Notes: generated from the sequence alone by a model not told the origin. Shown: positions 54,983 through 64,000, counted from the first letter of the stretch. The stretch: DNA of 64,000 nucleotides from Mycobacterium vicinigordonae (GCF_013466425.1 NZ_CP059165.1:4960001-5024000), one strand, 5' to 3'. Made by a program: numbers and translations.

Positions 54983-55957
54983 GTGAGCATGCGCGCGCCA
55001 CGACGATCCACGATCGCCTGGGCCACAGCGGGTGCACTCGCCTCGACGGGCTCGGCTTATCTGGGCGCACGCAACCTGCTGGTGGGTCAAGCGATGCACG
55101 TGCGCACCGTGATCCCCAAGTCCTGGGATGCGCCACCCCGCGCCGACGGCGTCTACTCCGCAGGCGGTGGGCCGGTTCAGCGCTGGGAACGTGGCCAGGC
55201 CGTCGACCTGCATTTGATGGTGTTCGGCGACTCCACGGCGGCCGGGTATGGGTGTCTCACCGCTGAGGAAGTGCCGGGCGTGCTCATCGCGCGCCAGCTT
55301 GCTGAGCAGACCGGTCTGCGGATCCGGCTCAGTACTAAAGCGATCGTCGGGGCCACGTCCAAGGGAGTCCGCGGTCAGGTCGACGCGATGTTCGTGGCAG
55401 GTCCGCCGCCAGATGCGGCGGTGATCATCCTGGGCGCCAACGACGTCACCGCCCTCAACGGCGTCGGGCCGTCGGCCCAACGGTTGGGCGCGTCGGTGCG
55501 CAAGCTGCGCGACCGGGGCGCGGCCGTGGTGGTGGGTACCTGCCCGGACTTCGGGCTGATCACCCCGATCCCGCAGCCGCTGCGATCGTTGGCACGCACC
55601 CGCGGCTTGCAACTCGCGCGAGCTCAGGCCGCGGCGGTTACGGCGGCCGGCGGGGTGCCGGTGCCGCTGGCCCATCTACTGGCTCCCAAATTCCGGGAGA
55701 TGCCTGAGCTGATGTTCTCCGCCGACCAGTACCACCCCTCGGCGGCAGGGTATGCCGTGGCGGCCGAGCAGCTGCTGGCGGCGCTGCGTGAGGCGCTGAG
55801 TGAAAAGTTGCCTCTTCCCCCGGCGCCAGATCCGGTGCCGACGGCACCCGTAGCGCCCGACGTCGCGGCCGCACGACGAACCCTGGTGTCGCGGTTGTGG
55901 ACCCGAGGACCAGCTGCGCGGCCGTCGGACGAAACCGCGGTTGTCGCCACTTCTTGA
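54983..55957 (+). CDS. SGNH/GDSL-type esterase (Rv1075c-like)
   Basis: A 324-residue esterase. An N-terminal signal-like or anchor segment (RRSTIAWATAGALASTGSAY) is followed by the SGNH blocks: nucleophile Ser in LMVFGDSTAAGYGC, Gly/Asn of blocks II-III in VIILGANDVTALNG and the Asp/His pair in FSADQYHPSAAGYAVAAEQL. The C-terminal about 50 residues are a Pro/Ala-rich tail. Rv1075c has been described as a GDSL-like esterase. GTG 54983 is selected from -10 spacing; ATG 54989 is possible. Confidence 0.87.
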   Translation: MSMRAPRRSTIAWATAGALASTGSAYLGARNLLVGQAMHVRTVIPKSWDAPPRADGVYSAGGGPVQRWERGQAVDLHLMVFGDSTAAGYGCLTAEEVPGVLIARQLAEQTGLRIRLSTKAIVGATSKGVRGQVDAMFVAGPPPDAAVIILGANDVTALNGVGPSAQRLGASVRKLRDRGAAVVVGTCPDFGLITPIPQPLRSLARTRGLQLARAQAAAVTAAGGVPVPLAHLLAPKFREMPELMFSADQYHPSAAGYAVAAEQLLAALREALSEKLPLPPAPDPVPTAPVAPDVAAARRTLVSRLWTRGPAARPSDETAVVATS

Positions 55958-55973
55958 GTCGGTGAACTTGGGT

Positions 55974-56118
55974 CCTCAGCCCGTCCTACAGACGCGCATC
56001 GTCGTCGGACCAACCCCACCGCCCAACTCCTCAGCCCGTCCTACAGACGCGCATCGTCGTCGGACCAACCCCACCGCCCAACTCCTCAGCCCGTCCTACA
56101 GACGCGCATCGTCGTCGG
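55974..56118. repeat. 55-bp tandem repeat, 2.6 copies (MIRU-like VNTR)
   Basis: Copies begin at 55974, 56029 and 56084, each opening cctcagcccgtcctacagac. The first two are 55 bases and identical; the third matches for 35 bases and stops at 56118. On the minus strand the unit reads CCGACGACGATGCGCGTC and later GGCTGAGGAG, similar in look to mycobacterial interspersed repetitive units. It lies between the esterase stop and the fadA3 promoter. Perfect identity of units suggests recent slippage, so copy number may vary between strains. Confidence 0.9.
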
Positions 56119-56120
56119 GC

Positions 56121-56126
56121 TAGGCT
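56121..56126 (+). promoter_or_regulatory. Candidate -10 element of fadA3, directly after the tandem repeat
   Basis: TAGGCT (TANNNT class) begins 2 bases after the last repeat copy and 51 bases before ATG 56172. Its -35 region would lie inside the third repeat copy, so repeat number could change the sequence upstream of the promoter. Confidence 0.35.
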
Positions 56127-56171
56127 CTGCCTGCCAGACTCGAATGGCCACAGTCCACCGGAGGAAACGTC

Positions 56172-57389
56172 ATGCCCGAAGCCGTCATCGTCTCAACTGC
56201 CCGCTCCCCGATCGGCCGCGCGATGAAGGGCTCCCTCGTCAGCATGCGGCCCGACGACCTGGCCACCCAGATGGTGCGCGCGGCGCTCGACAAGGTGCCG
56301 GCGCTCAATCCGCACCAAATCGACGACCTGCTCCTGGGCTGTGGTCAGCCGGGCGGCGAATCCGGCTTCAATATGGCGCGGGTCGTCGCGGTCGAACTCG
56401 GCTACGACTTCCTTCCCGGCACCACCGTCAACCGCTACTGCTCGTCGTCGCTGCAGACCACTCGCATGGCGTTCCACGCCATCAAGGCGGGTGAGGGCAA
56501 CGCATTCATCTCCGCCGGCGTGGAGACGGTGTCTCGATTCGCCAAGGGAAGCTCCGACTCCTGGCCGGACACCAAGAACCCGCTGTTCGACGAGGGACAA
56601 CAACGCAGTGCCGCCGCGGCCGCCGGAGCCGATGAATGGCACGACCCCCGCGCCGACGGAAACCTGCCCGACGTTTACATCGCGATGGGACAGACCGCCG
56701 AGAACGTTGCGGTCATGACCGGCATCAGCCGCGAAGACCAGGACCGCTGGGGAGTGCGTAGCCAAAACCGTGCCGAAGAGGCGATCAAGAACGGCTTCTT
56801 CGCCCGCGAGATCGTTCCGGTCACCCTGCCGGACGGCAGCACCGTCAGCACCGACGATGGACCGCGGGCCGGGACCACCTACGAGAAGATCAGCGAGCTC
56901 AAGCCCGTGTTCCGCCCCAACGGCACGGTCACCGCGGGCAACGCGTGCCCGCTCAACGACGGCGCCGCCGCGGTGATCATCACCAGTGACACCAAGGCCA
57001 ACGAACTGGGACTAACGCCGCTGGCCCGCATCGTGTCCACCGGAGTGAGCGGACTGTCCCCCGAAATCATGGGCCTCGGCCCGATCGAGGCGACCAAGCA
57101 AGCGCTGCAACGTGCCGGCATGTCGGTGTCGGACATCGACCTGTTCGAGATCAACGAGGCCTTCGCGGTGCAGGTATTGGGCTCGGCCCGCGAGTTGGGA
57201 ATCGACGAGGACAAGCTGAACGTCTCGGGCGGAGCGATCGCCCTGGGACATCCATTCGGTATGACGGGCGCCCGTATCACGACCACGCTGTTGAACAACC
57301 TGCAGACATACGACAAGACGTTCGGCGTGGAGACCATGTGCGTCGGCGGAGGTCAGGGCATGGCGATGGTGATCGAACGGCTCAGCTAG
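56172..57389 (+). CDS. fadA3: Acetyl-CoA acetyltransferase / thiolase FadA3
   Basis: A 405-residue thiolase (Rv1074c) for beta-oxidation or ketoacyl-CoA cleavage. The catalytic Cys is in TVNRYCSSSLQTTRMAFHAI near residue 91, the C-terminal His in SGGAIALGHPFGMTGARITT and the second Cys in VETMCVGGGQGMAMVIE. The substrate loop includes DLFEINEAFAVQVLGSAREL. CCGGAGGAAACGTC before ATG gives a strong ribosome-binding site. The length equals the H37Rv protein. Confidence 0.94.
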   Translation: MPEAVIVSTARSPIGRAMKGSLVSMRPDDLATQMVRAALDKVPALNPHQIDDLLLGCGQPGGESGFNMARVVAVELGYDFLPGTTVNRYCSSSLQTTRMAFHAIKAGEGNAFISAGVETVSRFAKGSSDSWPDTKNPLFDEGQQRSAAAAAGADEWHDPRADGNLPDVYIAMGQTAENVAVMTGISREDQDRWGVRSQNRAEEAIKNGFFAREIVPVTLPDGSTVSTDDGPRAGTTYEKISELKPVFRPNGTVTAGNACPLNDGAAAVIITSDTKANELGLTPLARIVSTGVSGLSPEIMGLGPIEATKQALQRAGMSVSDIDLFEINEAFAVQVLGSARELGIDEDKLNVSGGAIALGHPFGMTGARITTTLLNNLQTYDKTFGVETMCVGGGQGMAMVIERLS

Positions 57390-57421
57390 TCGACTCGGGC
57401 TAAGAGCTAGTCGACTCAACC

Positions 57422-58219
57422 GTGACGCACGGCAACAATCCACAACCGCAGCCGTTCCCCAATCATGGTGAACGACCCTCGCCGGCGCAGCGACAACCAC
57501 CCGCGAGGAGTAGAAGCACCGCGGCCGCCGTCTTTGGTGTGGTCTCCGGTGCTGGCCTGCTGATATTCATCGTCGGGCCGTTCGGCTCCCGGTACGCCGG
57601 CAGAATCGCGATCGGCTTGCTGGCGTTGCTGCTGGTCGTTGTCGGCATCATCGGGGCTAACGTCGCCGCGAAATCGAACCGCGGCAAGATCGCGGCCTTC
57701 ACCGCGGTTCAAGGCGTCGGCTTGATTCTGATCCTGCTGGCCTGGTTCGCGTTCGTGCAGATCGCGTACCTGGCCGGGTTGGTGGCAATGCTCGTCGGAA
57801 CCATCGGCGTCATCGTCTCGGCCGCCGTTTCGGTGGCGCCCCGGCAAACGCCGCACCTACAGCGCTATCAACAGATCCCGCCGCAGCCACTCGGGTATAC
57901 CGCCGACGGGAAGCCGTTCTATCCAATCGTCGGCTACACCAGCGAAGGACAGCCCGTTACCGCAGATCGAGCGCTCAGCTTCCCTTCGGCATACACCGGA
58001 ACCAACGGTCTGGCCGTCACCGCGCTGATTCTCGCCTTTGTGGCCGCTCCGCTGGCCATCCCGTTCGGCCATATCGCCCGCTCGCAGATCCGTCGCACGG
58101 GTGAACAGGGCAGCGGCATGGCGCTGGCGGGCCTGATCATCGGGTACTTCTGGCTTGCGGCCATTGTTGCCTTCGTGTTGGTCATGTTCGCCGGTGTCGG
58201 CTACTACTGGCATCTCTGA
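57422..58219 (+). CDS. Membrane protein with C-terminal DUF4190 domain
   Basis: A 265-residue protein: Pro/Gln-rich cytoplasmic start, a cluster of four helices (about 35-140, for example AVFGVVSGAGLLIFIVGPFG and ILLAWFAFVQIAYLAGLVAM), a Tyr/Pro-rich linker (LGYTADGKPFYPIVGYTSEG), then DUF4190: NGLAVTALILAFVAAPLAIP and FGHIARSQIRRTGEQGSGMA with a final helix pair. The His-Ile-Ala-xx-Gln-Ile signature is diagnostic of that domain. Function unknown. Follows fadA3 after 32 bp. Confidence 0.8.
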   Translation: MTHGNNPQPQPFPNHGERPSPAQRQPPARSRSTAAAVFGVVSGAGLLIFIVGPFGSRYAGRIAIGLLALLLVVVGIIGANVAAKSNRGKIAAFTAVQGVGLILILLAWFAFVQIAYLAGLVAMLVGTIGVIVSAAVSVAPRQTPHLQRYQQIPPQPLGYTADGKPFYPIVGYTSEGQPVTADRALSFPSAYTGTNGLAVTALILAFVAAPLAIPFGHIARSQIRRTGEQGSGMALAGLIIGYFWLAAIVAFVLVMFAGVGYYWHL

Positions 58220-58274
58220 ACTTCTGAGCTATTTCTGATCTTCTGCACGGCACAGATCTTTCAACGCACATGAG

Positions 58275-58306
58275 AAAGCCGGCACGCCGAAAGGCGTGCC
58301 GGCTTT
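58275..58306. terminator. Strong bidirectional intrinsic terminator
   Basis: A perfect 14-bp stem (AAAGCCGGCACGCC, 58275-58288, with GGCGTGCCGGCTTT, 58293-58306) closes on a GAAA tetraloop. The AAA/TTT ends give a short U-tract in both directions. It sits between the convergent DUF4190 and Bax-inhibitor genes, as expected of a shared terminator. Confidence 0.88.
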
Positions 58307-58329
58307 GCCCGTCGAGGGACTAGCCGCCG

Positions 58330-59163
58330 CTAGTCGTTCTGCAAATAGCTGAGCAGACGCAGAATCTCGATGTACAGCCACACCAGGGTCACGGTCAAGC
58401 CCAGAGCGATACCCCATGCAGCCTTTTCCGGCGCACCGGCGCGGATCATCTGGTCAGCGGCGTCGAAGTCGATCAGGAAGCTGAAGGCGGCGATCCCGAT
58501 GCAGACCAGCGAGAAGATGATGCCGATGGGTCCGGCGCTGCGCAGGCCCAGGCCCTCACCGCCGCCGACGGGCAACATCGAGAGCACCAAGTTGCCCAGC
58601 ATCAGCACAACCACACCGATCAGGGCCGCGAACAGCATCCGGGTGAACTTGGGCGTTACGCGGATGGCCCCGGTCTTGTAGACCACGAGCATGCCGAAGA
58701 ACACCCCGAGGGTCCCCAGGACGGCCTCGCCGATCAGCATTCCAGCGTTTGCGGAACCGACCGAGAAATGCGCGAGCACGAAGGAAATCGCACCCAGGAA
58801 CAACCCCTCCAGGCCGGCGTAGGTGAGCACGATCGCCGGGTTGTCCTGCTTACGCCCGAACGTGGCGATCATCACCAGCGCGAAGCCACCGAAAGCGCCG
58901 ATCATGGCCAGCGGCATCGCCAGGCCGCTGTTAGTCACGGTCAGGAAGTAGGACACCACCGCCGTCGCGGACAGCAAGGCCAGCGTGATGCCGGTCTTGG
59001 TGACGACGTCATCGATGGTGACCGGCCGAGAGACCTGGGCCGGCTGCTGATAGGGGGCATAGGGGTCGGGCTGGTAGCCCGGTGCGACGCCCGGGCCGAA
59101 TTGCGCGTATCCGCCCTGCTGCTTGGGCAGCGAACGGAATACCGGGTTGCTTGTCTCCCGCAC
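58330..59163 (-). CDS. Bax inhibitor-1/YccA family membrane protein
   Basis: A 277-residue protein (Rv1072-like) with a Pro/Gly-rich cytoplasmic N-terminus (PGYQPDPYAPYQQPAQ) and seven helices. BI-1 features: TKTGITLALLSATAVVSYFL, GLEGLFLGAISFVLAHF, MLFAALIGVVVLMLGNLVLS, and the acidic pore region DFDAADQMIRAGAPEKAAWG. BI-1-fold proteins are pH-sensitive Ca2+ leak channels or protease modulators in other organisms. GTG 59163 with AGAGAGGA 8 bases upstream decides the start. Confidence 0.9.
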   Translation of the reverse strand: MRETSNPVFRSLPKQQGGYAQFGPGVAPGYQPDPYAPYQQPAQVSRPVTIDDVVTKTGITLALLSATAVVSYFLTVTNSGLAMPLAMIGAFGGFALVMIATFGRKQDNPAIVLTYAGLEGLFLGAISFVLAHFSVGSANAGMLIGEAVLGTLGVFFGMLVVYKTGAIRVTPKFTRMLFAALIGVVVLMLGNLVLSMLPVGGGEGLGLRSAGPIGIIFSLVCIGIAAFSFLIDFDAADQMIRAGAPEKAAWGIALGLTVTLVWLYIEILRLLSYLQND

Positions 59164-59417
59164 CGTCGGATCCTCTCTCAAAAGTGCTGTTGGCTTCGAG
59201 CGTGCGAACAACTGCTCAACGATTAGTCGTCCGCTCGAGTTCCCAGCGGAGCTGCTGTTTTCTCGGATGTCCGGGACCTAAGCCACCGGTCCGGATAACC
59301 CTAAACCTTAGCCCCGCGGGCATCGCCGAGCGAGTAACGATCTAGATTGCTGGTCAAACTCATGGTCGCGGCACAGGCGGCCGAGTCTGACCGGATTCCG
59401 ACGAGGGGAGACGAGGC

Positions 59418-60476
59418 GTGACTGCGGCCGTGACTGGGGAATCCGACGAGGTACTGACCCGCGTCGACGGCGGGGTCGGATTCATCACCCTGAACCGCCC
59501 CAAGGCGATCAACTCCCTCAATCAGAACATGGTGGAGCTGCTCAGCACGGTCCTTAACCGCTGGGAGCGCGACGACGCGGTGCGCGCAGTGGTGCTGACC
59601 GGTGCCGGGGAACGCGGACTCTGCGCGGGCGGCGACGTGGTGGCGATCTATCACAGCGCCCAAAAGGACGGGGTCGAGGCGCGGAAGTTCTGGCGTGACG
59701 AGTACTTGATGAACGGTCAAATCGGCCGGTTCGCCAAGCCCTACGTGGCGGTGATGGACGGCATCGTGATGGGCGGCGGCGTCGGCGTTAGCGCGCACGC
59801 AAACACCCGAGTGGTGACCGACACCTCCAAGGTCGCGATGCCGGAGGTGGGCATCGGATTCATCCCTGACGTCGGCGGCGCCTACCTGCTGTCCCGGGCG
59901 CCGGGCAAGCTGGGCTTGCACGCCGCGCTGACCGGGGCGCCGTTCGACGGTGCGGACGCGATCGCGCTGGGCTTCGCCGACCACTACGTGCCGCACGGTC
60001 AGCTCGACGCGTTCACCTCGGCGGTCGCCGCCGACGGCGTCGAGGGTGCCCTGGCCCGCTACGCCATCGAACCCCCACCGAGCCAGCTTGCCGCACAACG
60101 TGAATGGATCGACGGGTGCTACTCGGGCGACACTGTCTGCGACATTGTCGCCGCGCTGCGCGGCCACTCGAAGGATGAGGGTGGACCTGCCAAGGACGCC
60201 GCTGACCTGATCGCCACCCGCTCCCCCATCGCGTTGTCGGTAACCTTCGAGGCGGTGCGCCGCGCAGCTGAGCTGGAGACGCTGGAAGACGTTCTGGTGC
60301 AGGACTATCGGGTGTCGTCGGCGTCGTTGCGCTCGCACGATCTGGTGGAAGGAATCCGCGCGCAACTCGTCGACAAAGATCGCAATCCGAAGTGGTCGCC
60401 CGCACGGTTGGACGAGGTCACCGTCGCCGACGTCGCCGCCTATTTCGCACCGACCGAAGACGACCTGACGTTCTAG
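59418..60476 (+). CDS. echA9: Enoyl-CoA hydratase/isomerase family protein, 3-hydroxyisobutyryl-CoA hydrolase type
   Basis: A 352-residue crotonase-fold protein (Rv1071c). The length (about 350, not 260) and the blocks [40 protein letters not shown] and [20 protein letters not shown] are those of 3-hydroxyisobutyryl-CoA hydrolase, which acts in valine breakdown and yields propionyl-CoA-linked products. The oxyanion glycines and catalytic Glu/Asp are present. GTG 59418 has GGGGAGACGAGGC upstream. echA8 follows after 11 bp. Confidence 0.92.
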   Translation: MTAAVTGESDEVLTRVDGGVGFITLNRPKAINSLNQNMVELLSTVLNRWERDDAVRAVVLTGAGERGLCAGGDVVAIYHSAQKDGVEARKFWRDEYLMNGQIGRFAKPYVAVMDGIVMGGGVGVSAHANTRVVTDTSKVAMPEVGIGFIPDVGGAYLLSRAPGKLGLHAALTGAPFDGADAIALGFADHYVPHGQLDAFTSAVAADGVEGALARYAIEPPPSQLAAQREWIDGCYSGDTVCDIVAALRGHSKDEGGPAKDAADLIATRSPIALSVTFEAVRRAAELETLEDVLVQDYRVSSASLRSHDLVEGIRAQLVDKDRNPKWSPARLDEVTVADVAAYFAPTEDDLTF

Positions 60477-60487
60477 AAAGGCGAACC

Positions 60488-61261
60488 ATGACTTACGAAA
60501 CCATCCTGGTCGAACGCGACGAGCGGGTCGGCACCATCACCCTGAACCGCCCGAAGGCACTGAATGCCCTCAACAGCCAGGTGATGAACGAAGTCACCAG
60601 CGCAGCAACAGAATTGGATATCGACAAAGGCATCGGCGCGATCATCATCACCGGTTCGGCGAAGGCGTTCGCCGCTGGCGCGGACATCAAGGAAATGGCG
60701 GGCTTGTCCTTCGCCGACGCGTTCGGCGCGGACTTCTTCGCCACCTGGGGCAAGCTGGCCGCCGTGCGCACCCCGACGATCGCCGCGGTCGCCGGCTACG
60801 CCCTGGGCGGCGGCTGCGAGCTCGCGATGATGTGTGACCTGCTGATCGCCGCCGACACCGCGAAGTTCGGCCAACCGGAGATCAAACTGGGAGTGCTGCC
60901 CGGCATGGGTGGCTCGCAGCGCCTGACCCGCGCGATCGGCAAGGCCAAGGCCATGGACCTGATCCTGACCGGCCGCACCATCGATGCCGCGGAAGCTGAA
61001 CGCAGCGGCCTGGTTTCGCGTGTGGTTCCGGCCGACGACCTGTTGACCGAGGCAAAGGCCGTCGCCACCACCATCTCCCAGATGTCGCTGCCGGCCGCCC
61101 AAATGGCCAAAGAAGCAGTCAACCGCGCGTTTGAATCCACGCTGGCCGAGGGACTTCTGTACGAGCGCAGGCTGTTTCACTCGACATTCGCCACCGACGA
61201 CCAGACCGAAGGCATGGCGGCCTTCGTCGAGAAGCGCCCGCCCGACTTCACCCACCGATGA
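60488..61261 (+). CDS. echA8: Enoyl-CoA hydratase EchA8
   Basis: A 257-residue enoyl-CoA hydratase (Rv1070c) hydrating trans-2-enoyl-CoA in beta-oxidation. Oxyanion and catalytic blocks: [40 protein letters not shown] with the first catalytic Glu, and [20 protein letters not shown] with the second. GAAAGGCGAACC precedes the ATG. The stop overlaps the next gene by four bases (ATGA). Together with echA9 and fadA3 nearby, this forms a fatty-acid or sterol side-chain degradation neighbourhood. Confidence 0.95.
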   Translation: MTYETILVERDERVGTITLNRPKALNALNSQVMNEVTSAATELDIDKGIGAIIITGSAKAFAAGADIKEMAGLSFADAFGADFFATWGKLAAVRTPTIAAVAGYALGGGCELAMMCDLLIAADTAKFGQPEIKLGVLPGMGGSQRLTRAIGKAKAMDLILTGRTIDAAEAERSGLVSRVVPADDLLTEAKAVATTISQMSLPAAQMAKEAVNRAFESTLAEGLLYERRLFHSTFATDDQTEGMAAFVEKRPPDFTHR

Positions 61262-63012
61262 GCGACTCCGCGACCACCACCGCCGCCGATACGCCGGCCG
61301 AGAACGGACCCGCCGAGGGTCCTGATCCCGCTGCCGCGCAACCGATTCGGGGTCACTGGTGGGTCCGCAACTACACCTACACCGGGACGATGCTCGGCCT
61401 GATCTTCGTCTGGCTATCGTTGACTCCCTCGCTGCTGCCGCGCGGCCCGTTGTTCCAAGGTGTGGTCAGCGGATGTTCGGGCGCCATCGGTTACGGGCTG
61501 GGGGTGTTCACCGTCTGGCTGGTCCGCTACATGCGCTCGCAGAACACCAGTCCCGCGGCGCCGAACTGGGCGTGGGCGCCGCTCATCGTGGTCGGCGCGG
61601 TCGGGATCGTGGTAATGGCGATCCGGTTCCATGTCTGGCAGGACCGAGTGCGCGACATGATGGGCGTGGAACACCTCAAGTGGTACGACTACCCACTGAC
61701 CGGGGTGTTGTCGGTGATCGTGCTGTTCACCCTGGTCGAGATCGGCAAGTTCATCCGCTGGCTGGTCATTCTTCTTGTGGCGCAAGTGGATCGGGTGGCA
61801 CCGTTCCGTCTCTCGGCGACCATTGTGGTGGTCGGCCTGGTGGTTCTGTCGATCACCCTGATCAACGGAGTGGTGCTCAAGTTCGCCATGCGTTCGATGA
61901 ACGACACGTTCGCCTCGGTCAACAACGAGATGGATCCCGACTTCGCGCCGCCGAAGACCAAACTGCGGTCGGGGGGACCGGAGTCGGCGGTGTCATGGCA
62001 GTCGCTGGGCCACCAGGGCCGGATCTTCGTCGGGGGCGGCCCCTCGGTGCGACAGCTCACCGCGTTCAGCGGCAGCCCGGCCGTCGAGCCGATCCGCGCG
62101 TACGCGGGCCTGGATTCGGCCAAGGGCATCGAGGCGACCGCGGAGATGGCCGCCCGCGAACTGGCGCGCAGTGGCGGGTTGCAACGCGCGGTGGTTGCGG
62201 TGGCCACCACCACCGGTACCGGCTGGATCAACGAGGCGGAGGCCTCGGCGCTGGAGTACATGTACAACGGCAACACCGCAATCGTGAGCATGCAGTATTC
62301 GTTTCTGCCCAGCTGGCTGTCGTTCCTGGTGGACCGTGAACGTGCCCGCCAGGCTGGGCAGGCGTTGTTCGAGGCGGTTGACAAGCTGATCCGGCAGATG
62401 CCGGAAGCCAGCCGTCCCAAGCTCGTGGTGTTCGGGGAGAGCCTGGGCTCGTTCGGCGGCGAGGCGCCGTTCATGAGCCTCAACAACATCCTGGCCCGCA
62501 CAGACGGCGCCTTGTTCAGCGGACCGACGTTCAACAACACCATCTGGACCCAGCTGACCGCAACGCGTGATCGCGGGTCGCCGGAATGGCTGCCGATCTT
62601 CGACGACGGGCACAACGTTCGGTTCGTAGCCCGGCCTGAGGATCTGAACCGCCCATCTCTTGACTGGGGCCGGCCGAGGGTGGTGTATCTGCAGCACGCC
62701 TCTGACCCGATCGCCTGGTGGACGCCCGACCTGGCGTTCAGTCAGCCGGACTGGTTGCGCGAGAAGCGGGGCTACGACGTGCTGCCCGAGATGCGCTGGA
62801 TCCCGTTGGTGACCTTCCTGCAGGTCTCTGCCGACATGGCGGTGGCGGTTGATGTGCCCGACGGGCACGGTCACCGCTACGTCGCCAACGCCGCCGACGG
62901 CTGGGCCGCTGTGCTGTCCCCGCCAGGCTGGACACCGGACAAGACCAAGAAGCTGCGTCCGCTGCTGCATGCCGACTCGATGCCGCTGGGCACCGGCGAG
63001 AACTCCGACTAG
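61258..63012 (+). CDS. Membrane protein with alpha/beta-hydrolase domain (Rv1069c-like)
   Basis: A 584-residue protein. Five membrane helices occupy about residues 40-215 ([40 protein letters not shown]). The C-terminal soluble half has a serine-hydrolase elbow in [20 protein letters not shown] near residue 400. It also has [20 protein letters not shown] and a [17 protein letters not shown] acid/His-bearing segment. Family members are conserved in actinobacteria; a lipase or esterase activity at the membrane is likely. The start is coupled to echA8 by ATGA; its stop overlaps the convergent rhodanese gene in CTAG. Confidence 0.84.
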   Translation: MSDSATTTAADTPAENGPAEGPDPAAAQPIRGHWWVRNYTYTGTMLGLIFVWLSLTPSLLPRGPLFQGVVSGCSGAIGYGLGVFTVWLVRYMRSQNTSPAAPNWAWAPLIVVGAVGIVVMAIRFHVWQDRVRDMMGVEHLKWYDYPLTGVLSVIVLFTLVEIGKFIRWLVILLVAQVDRVAPFRLSATIVVVGLVVLSITLINGVVLKFAMRSMNDTFASVNNEMDPDFAPPKTKLRSGGPESAVSWQSLGHQGRIFVGGGPSVRQLTAFSGSPAVEPIRAYAGLDSAKGIEATAEMAARELARSGGLQRAVVAVATTTGTGWINEAEASALEYMYNGNTAIVSMQYSFLPSWLSFLVDRERARQAGQALFEAVDKLIRQMPEASRPKLVVFGESLGSFGGEAPFMSLNNILARTDGALFSGPTFNNTIWTQLTATRDRGSPEWLPIFDDGHNVRFVARPEDLNRPSLDWGRPRVVYLQHASDPIAWWTPDLAFSQPDWLREKRGYDVLPEMRWIPLVTFLQVSADMAVAVDVPDGHGHRYVANAADGWAAVLSPPGWTPDKTKKLRPLLHADSMPLGTGENSD

Positions 63013-63401
63013 GCGAAAGCCAGCCGCAACTCGGCTAGCACCCCGGCGGCGGCCAGCGCGTGATAACCGCCGATCACGTCGGTGGCGCGGTGTAGACCCA
63101 GGTCCAACAGCGCTGCCGCGGCCAGACTCGAGGTGTAGCCCTCCGAACAGACGATCACCCATTCGACGTCGTCACCGACCGCTTCGGGCAGCCGGGCATC
63201 GCTGGTGGGGTCGCAGCGCCATTCCAGGACGTTTCGTTCGATCAGTAGCGCGCCGGAAATCTCCCCCTCACGGGCGCGCTGCGCCTGGGGGCGGATGTCG
63301 ACCAACACCGCCCCGCGTTGCACCGCATCGGGCACCTGTTGGGCGGGCAGCCGCCGATACCGGCTGCGGGCCGCCTCGAGTACGCCATCGATTCGGCTCA
63401 C
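63009..63401 (-). CDS. Rhodanese-like sulfurtransferase domain protein (Rv1066-like)
   Basis: A 130-residue single rhodanese domain: VPDAVQRGAVLVDIRPQAQR, then GALLIERNVLEWRCDP and the active-site loop WVIVCSEGYTSSLAAAALLD, where Cys of CSEGYTS would carry the persulfide. The C-terminal VIGGYHALAAAGV is typical. GTG 63401 shares one base with the TAG stop of the cysteine dioxygenase gene, so the two are coupled and both act on sulfur. Confidence 0.88.
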   Translation of the reverse strand: MSRIDGVLEAARSRYRRLPAQQVPDAVQRGAVLVDIRPQAQRAREGEISGALLIERNVLEWRCDPTSDARLPEAVGDDVEWVIVCSEGYTSSLAAAALLDLGLHRATDVIGGYHALAAAGVLAELRLAFA

Positions 63402-63985
63402 TACCGACCCTCGGGTTGATCGGTCAACTCGGTGCGCTGCCGCCGCAGCGAGTTGCGCTCGGTCACCTCGTAGTACGACATCGCGGTCAGCGGCGGCGAA
63501 TACGCGTGCACGCTCAGCGTGGGCTCCAACGGCCGGGTGGCCGGCCGCCCCGACACCGGCGTCGGCCCAGAGATCGGCCTGGGCGCCCACACCACGTCGT
63601 GCACCCAGCCCAGCGGAAACCCGGCCTGATCGCCGGCGTCCAGCCGTCGTCGGCGTAGCTTCCGGCCATCCCAACGGAATTCGTTGAGCGATCCGGAAAG
63701 GACAGTCAGCGCCCCGAGGGAACCGCCGTGGTCGTGCAGTTCGGTGGCGTGCCCCGGCACCCAGCTGATCAGCCAGATATCGAGTTCCTCGTCGCCGTGG
63801 ATACGGGTGAACCAGCGTTCGGTCTCCGACACGCCCCCCTCGGGCAGCAGGTGGTCGCAACGTCCGCTGAGCACGTCATCGGCGGCCTGATCGGTGGCGT
63901 GCAGCAGGTCGGGCACCCGCAGCCGGGTGGGGCCGGGATAGGGGACGGTCAGTGCGGCCGACAGCGTCGGATAAGGACGCGACAA
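63401..63985 (-). CDS. Cysteine dioxygenase type I-like cupin (5' end may lie outside window)
   Basis: A cupin of at least 194 residues (Rv1065-like). Iron-binding histidines are in VPGHATELHDHGGSLGALTV (HxH) and GFPLGWVHDVVWAP; the intervening LSGSLNEFRWDG forms the barrel. Cysteine dioxygenase oxidises cysteine to its sulfinate, giving a sulfur-catabolic pair with the adjoining rhodanese. The frame has no stop up to the window edge; TTG 63985 is the last possible start inside, so the true start may be upstream. Confidence 0.85.
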   Translation of the reverse strand: MSRPYPTLSAALTVPYPGPTRLRVPDLLHATDQAADDVLSGRCDHLLPEGGVSETERWFTRIHGDEELDIWLISWVPGHATELHDHGGSLGALTVLSGSLNEFRWDGRKLRRRRLDAGDQAGFPLGWVHDVVWAPRPISGPTPVSGRPATRPLEPTLSVHAYSPPLTAMSYYEVTERNSLRRQRTELTDQPEGR

Positions 63986-64000
63986 CGGCTTGGCAAGGGG

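Noticed and set aside
55974..56118. Possible CRISPR array.
   Set aside because: Units are directly adjacent without spacers and there are no cas genes; it is a simple tandem repeat.
57384..57417. 13-bp direct repeat agctagtcgactc spanning the fadA3 stop (57384-57396 and 57405-57417).
   Set aside because: It could be a small duplication or half of an attachment site, but no integrase, tRNA or mobile element is near.

Overview
The window is high-GC actinobacterial DNA. The gene set and gene order match the part of the Mycobacterium tuberculosis chromosome around Rv1129c to Rv1065, read in reverse. All Rv numbers here are from memory and no search was run. A PPE-SVP protein, mycothiol chemistry (Mca, a maleylpyruvate-isomerase-like protein), PhoH2, DesA2 and a KstR-type operator point to Mycobacterium, most likely a slow-growing non-tuberculous species: several loci are broken or absent in M. 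tuberculosis as I remember it, but intact here.

Region 1 (1-11 kb) is accessory and lipid-related. It holds the end of the propionate regulator PrpR, a flavin amine oxidase, a PPE protein, a DoxX membrane protein, an acyltransferase-like protein coupled to an epoxide hydrolase, two TetR regulators, and a tightly overlapping operon (truncated short-chain dehydrogenase, DapB-like oxidoreductase, TetR, BpoB-like hydrolase). Region 2 (11-18.4 kb) is a patchwork: 6-phosphogluconate dehydrogenase, a complete class III adenylyl cyclase, a permuted NlpC/P60-like protein, OsmC, an AT-rich patch (about 14.45-15.63 kb) with an orphan secreted NlpC/P60-like gene, and small stress or detoxification genes with a glyoxalase remnant.

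Region 3 (18.4-40.5 kb) is mostly conserved core: ychF, ispH, a lipid-droplet protein, xseAB, the cholesterol dehydrogenase hsd under a perfect KstR box, an intact type-B carboxylesterase, an AI-2E-family exporter, glpX, fum, an inserted membrane adenylyl cyclase, a peptidoglycan-type deacetylase, phoH2 with a 55-codon upstream gene in the position of phoAT, desA2, glyA and coaA.

Region 4 (40.5-64 kb) has a three-gene run of a short-chain Z-prenyl diphosphate synthase, an eight-helix membrane protein and an O-methyltransferase. After it come hlyIII, a ketosteroid-isomerase-like protein, a thioredoxin-fold protein, mca, greA with a leaderless micro-ORF in its leader, transsulfuration genes (metB, cbs), lipU, a GDSL esterase, a 55-bp tandem repeat just before fadA3, a Bax-inhibitor-like protein, echA9, echA8, a membrane serine hydrolase, a rhodanese and a cysteine dioxygenase.

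The recurring metabolic theme is lipid, sterol and propionate use (PrpR, Hsd, KSI-like, FadA3, EchA8/9, GlpX, Fum, EphC, LipU) together with sulfur and redox handling (Cbs, MetB, Mca, OsmC, rhodanese, cysteine dioxygenase). I see no tRNA, rRNA, CRISPR array or insertion sequence.
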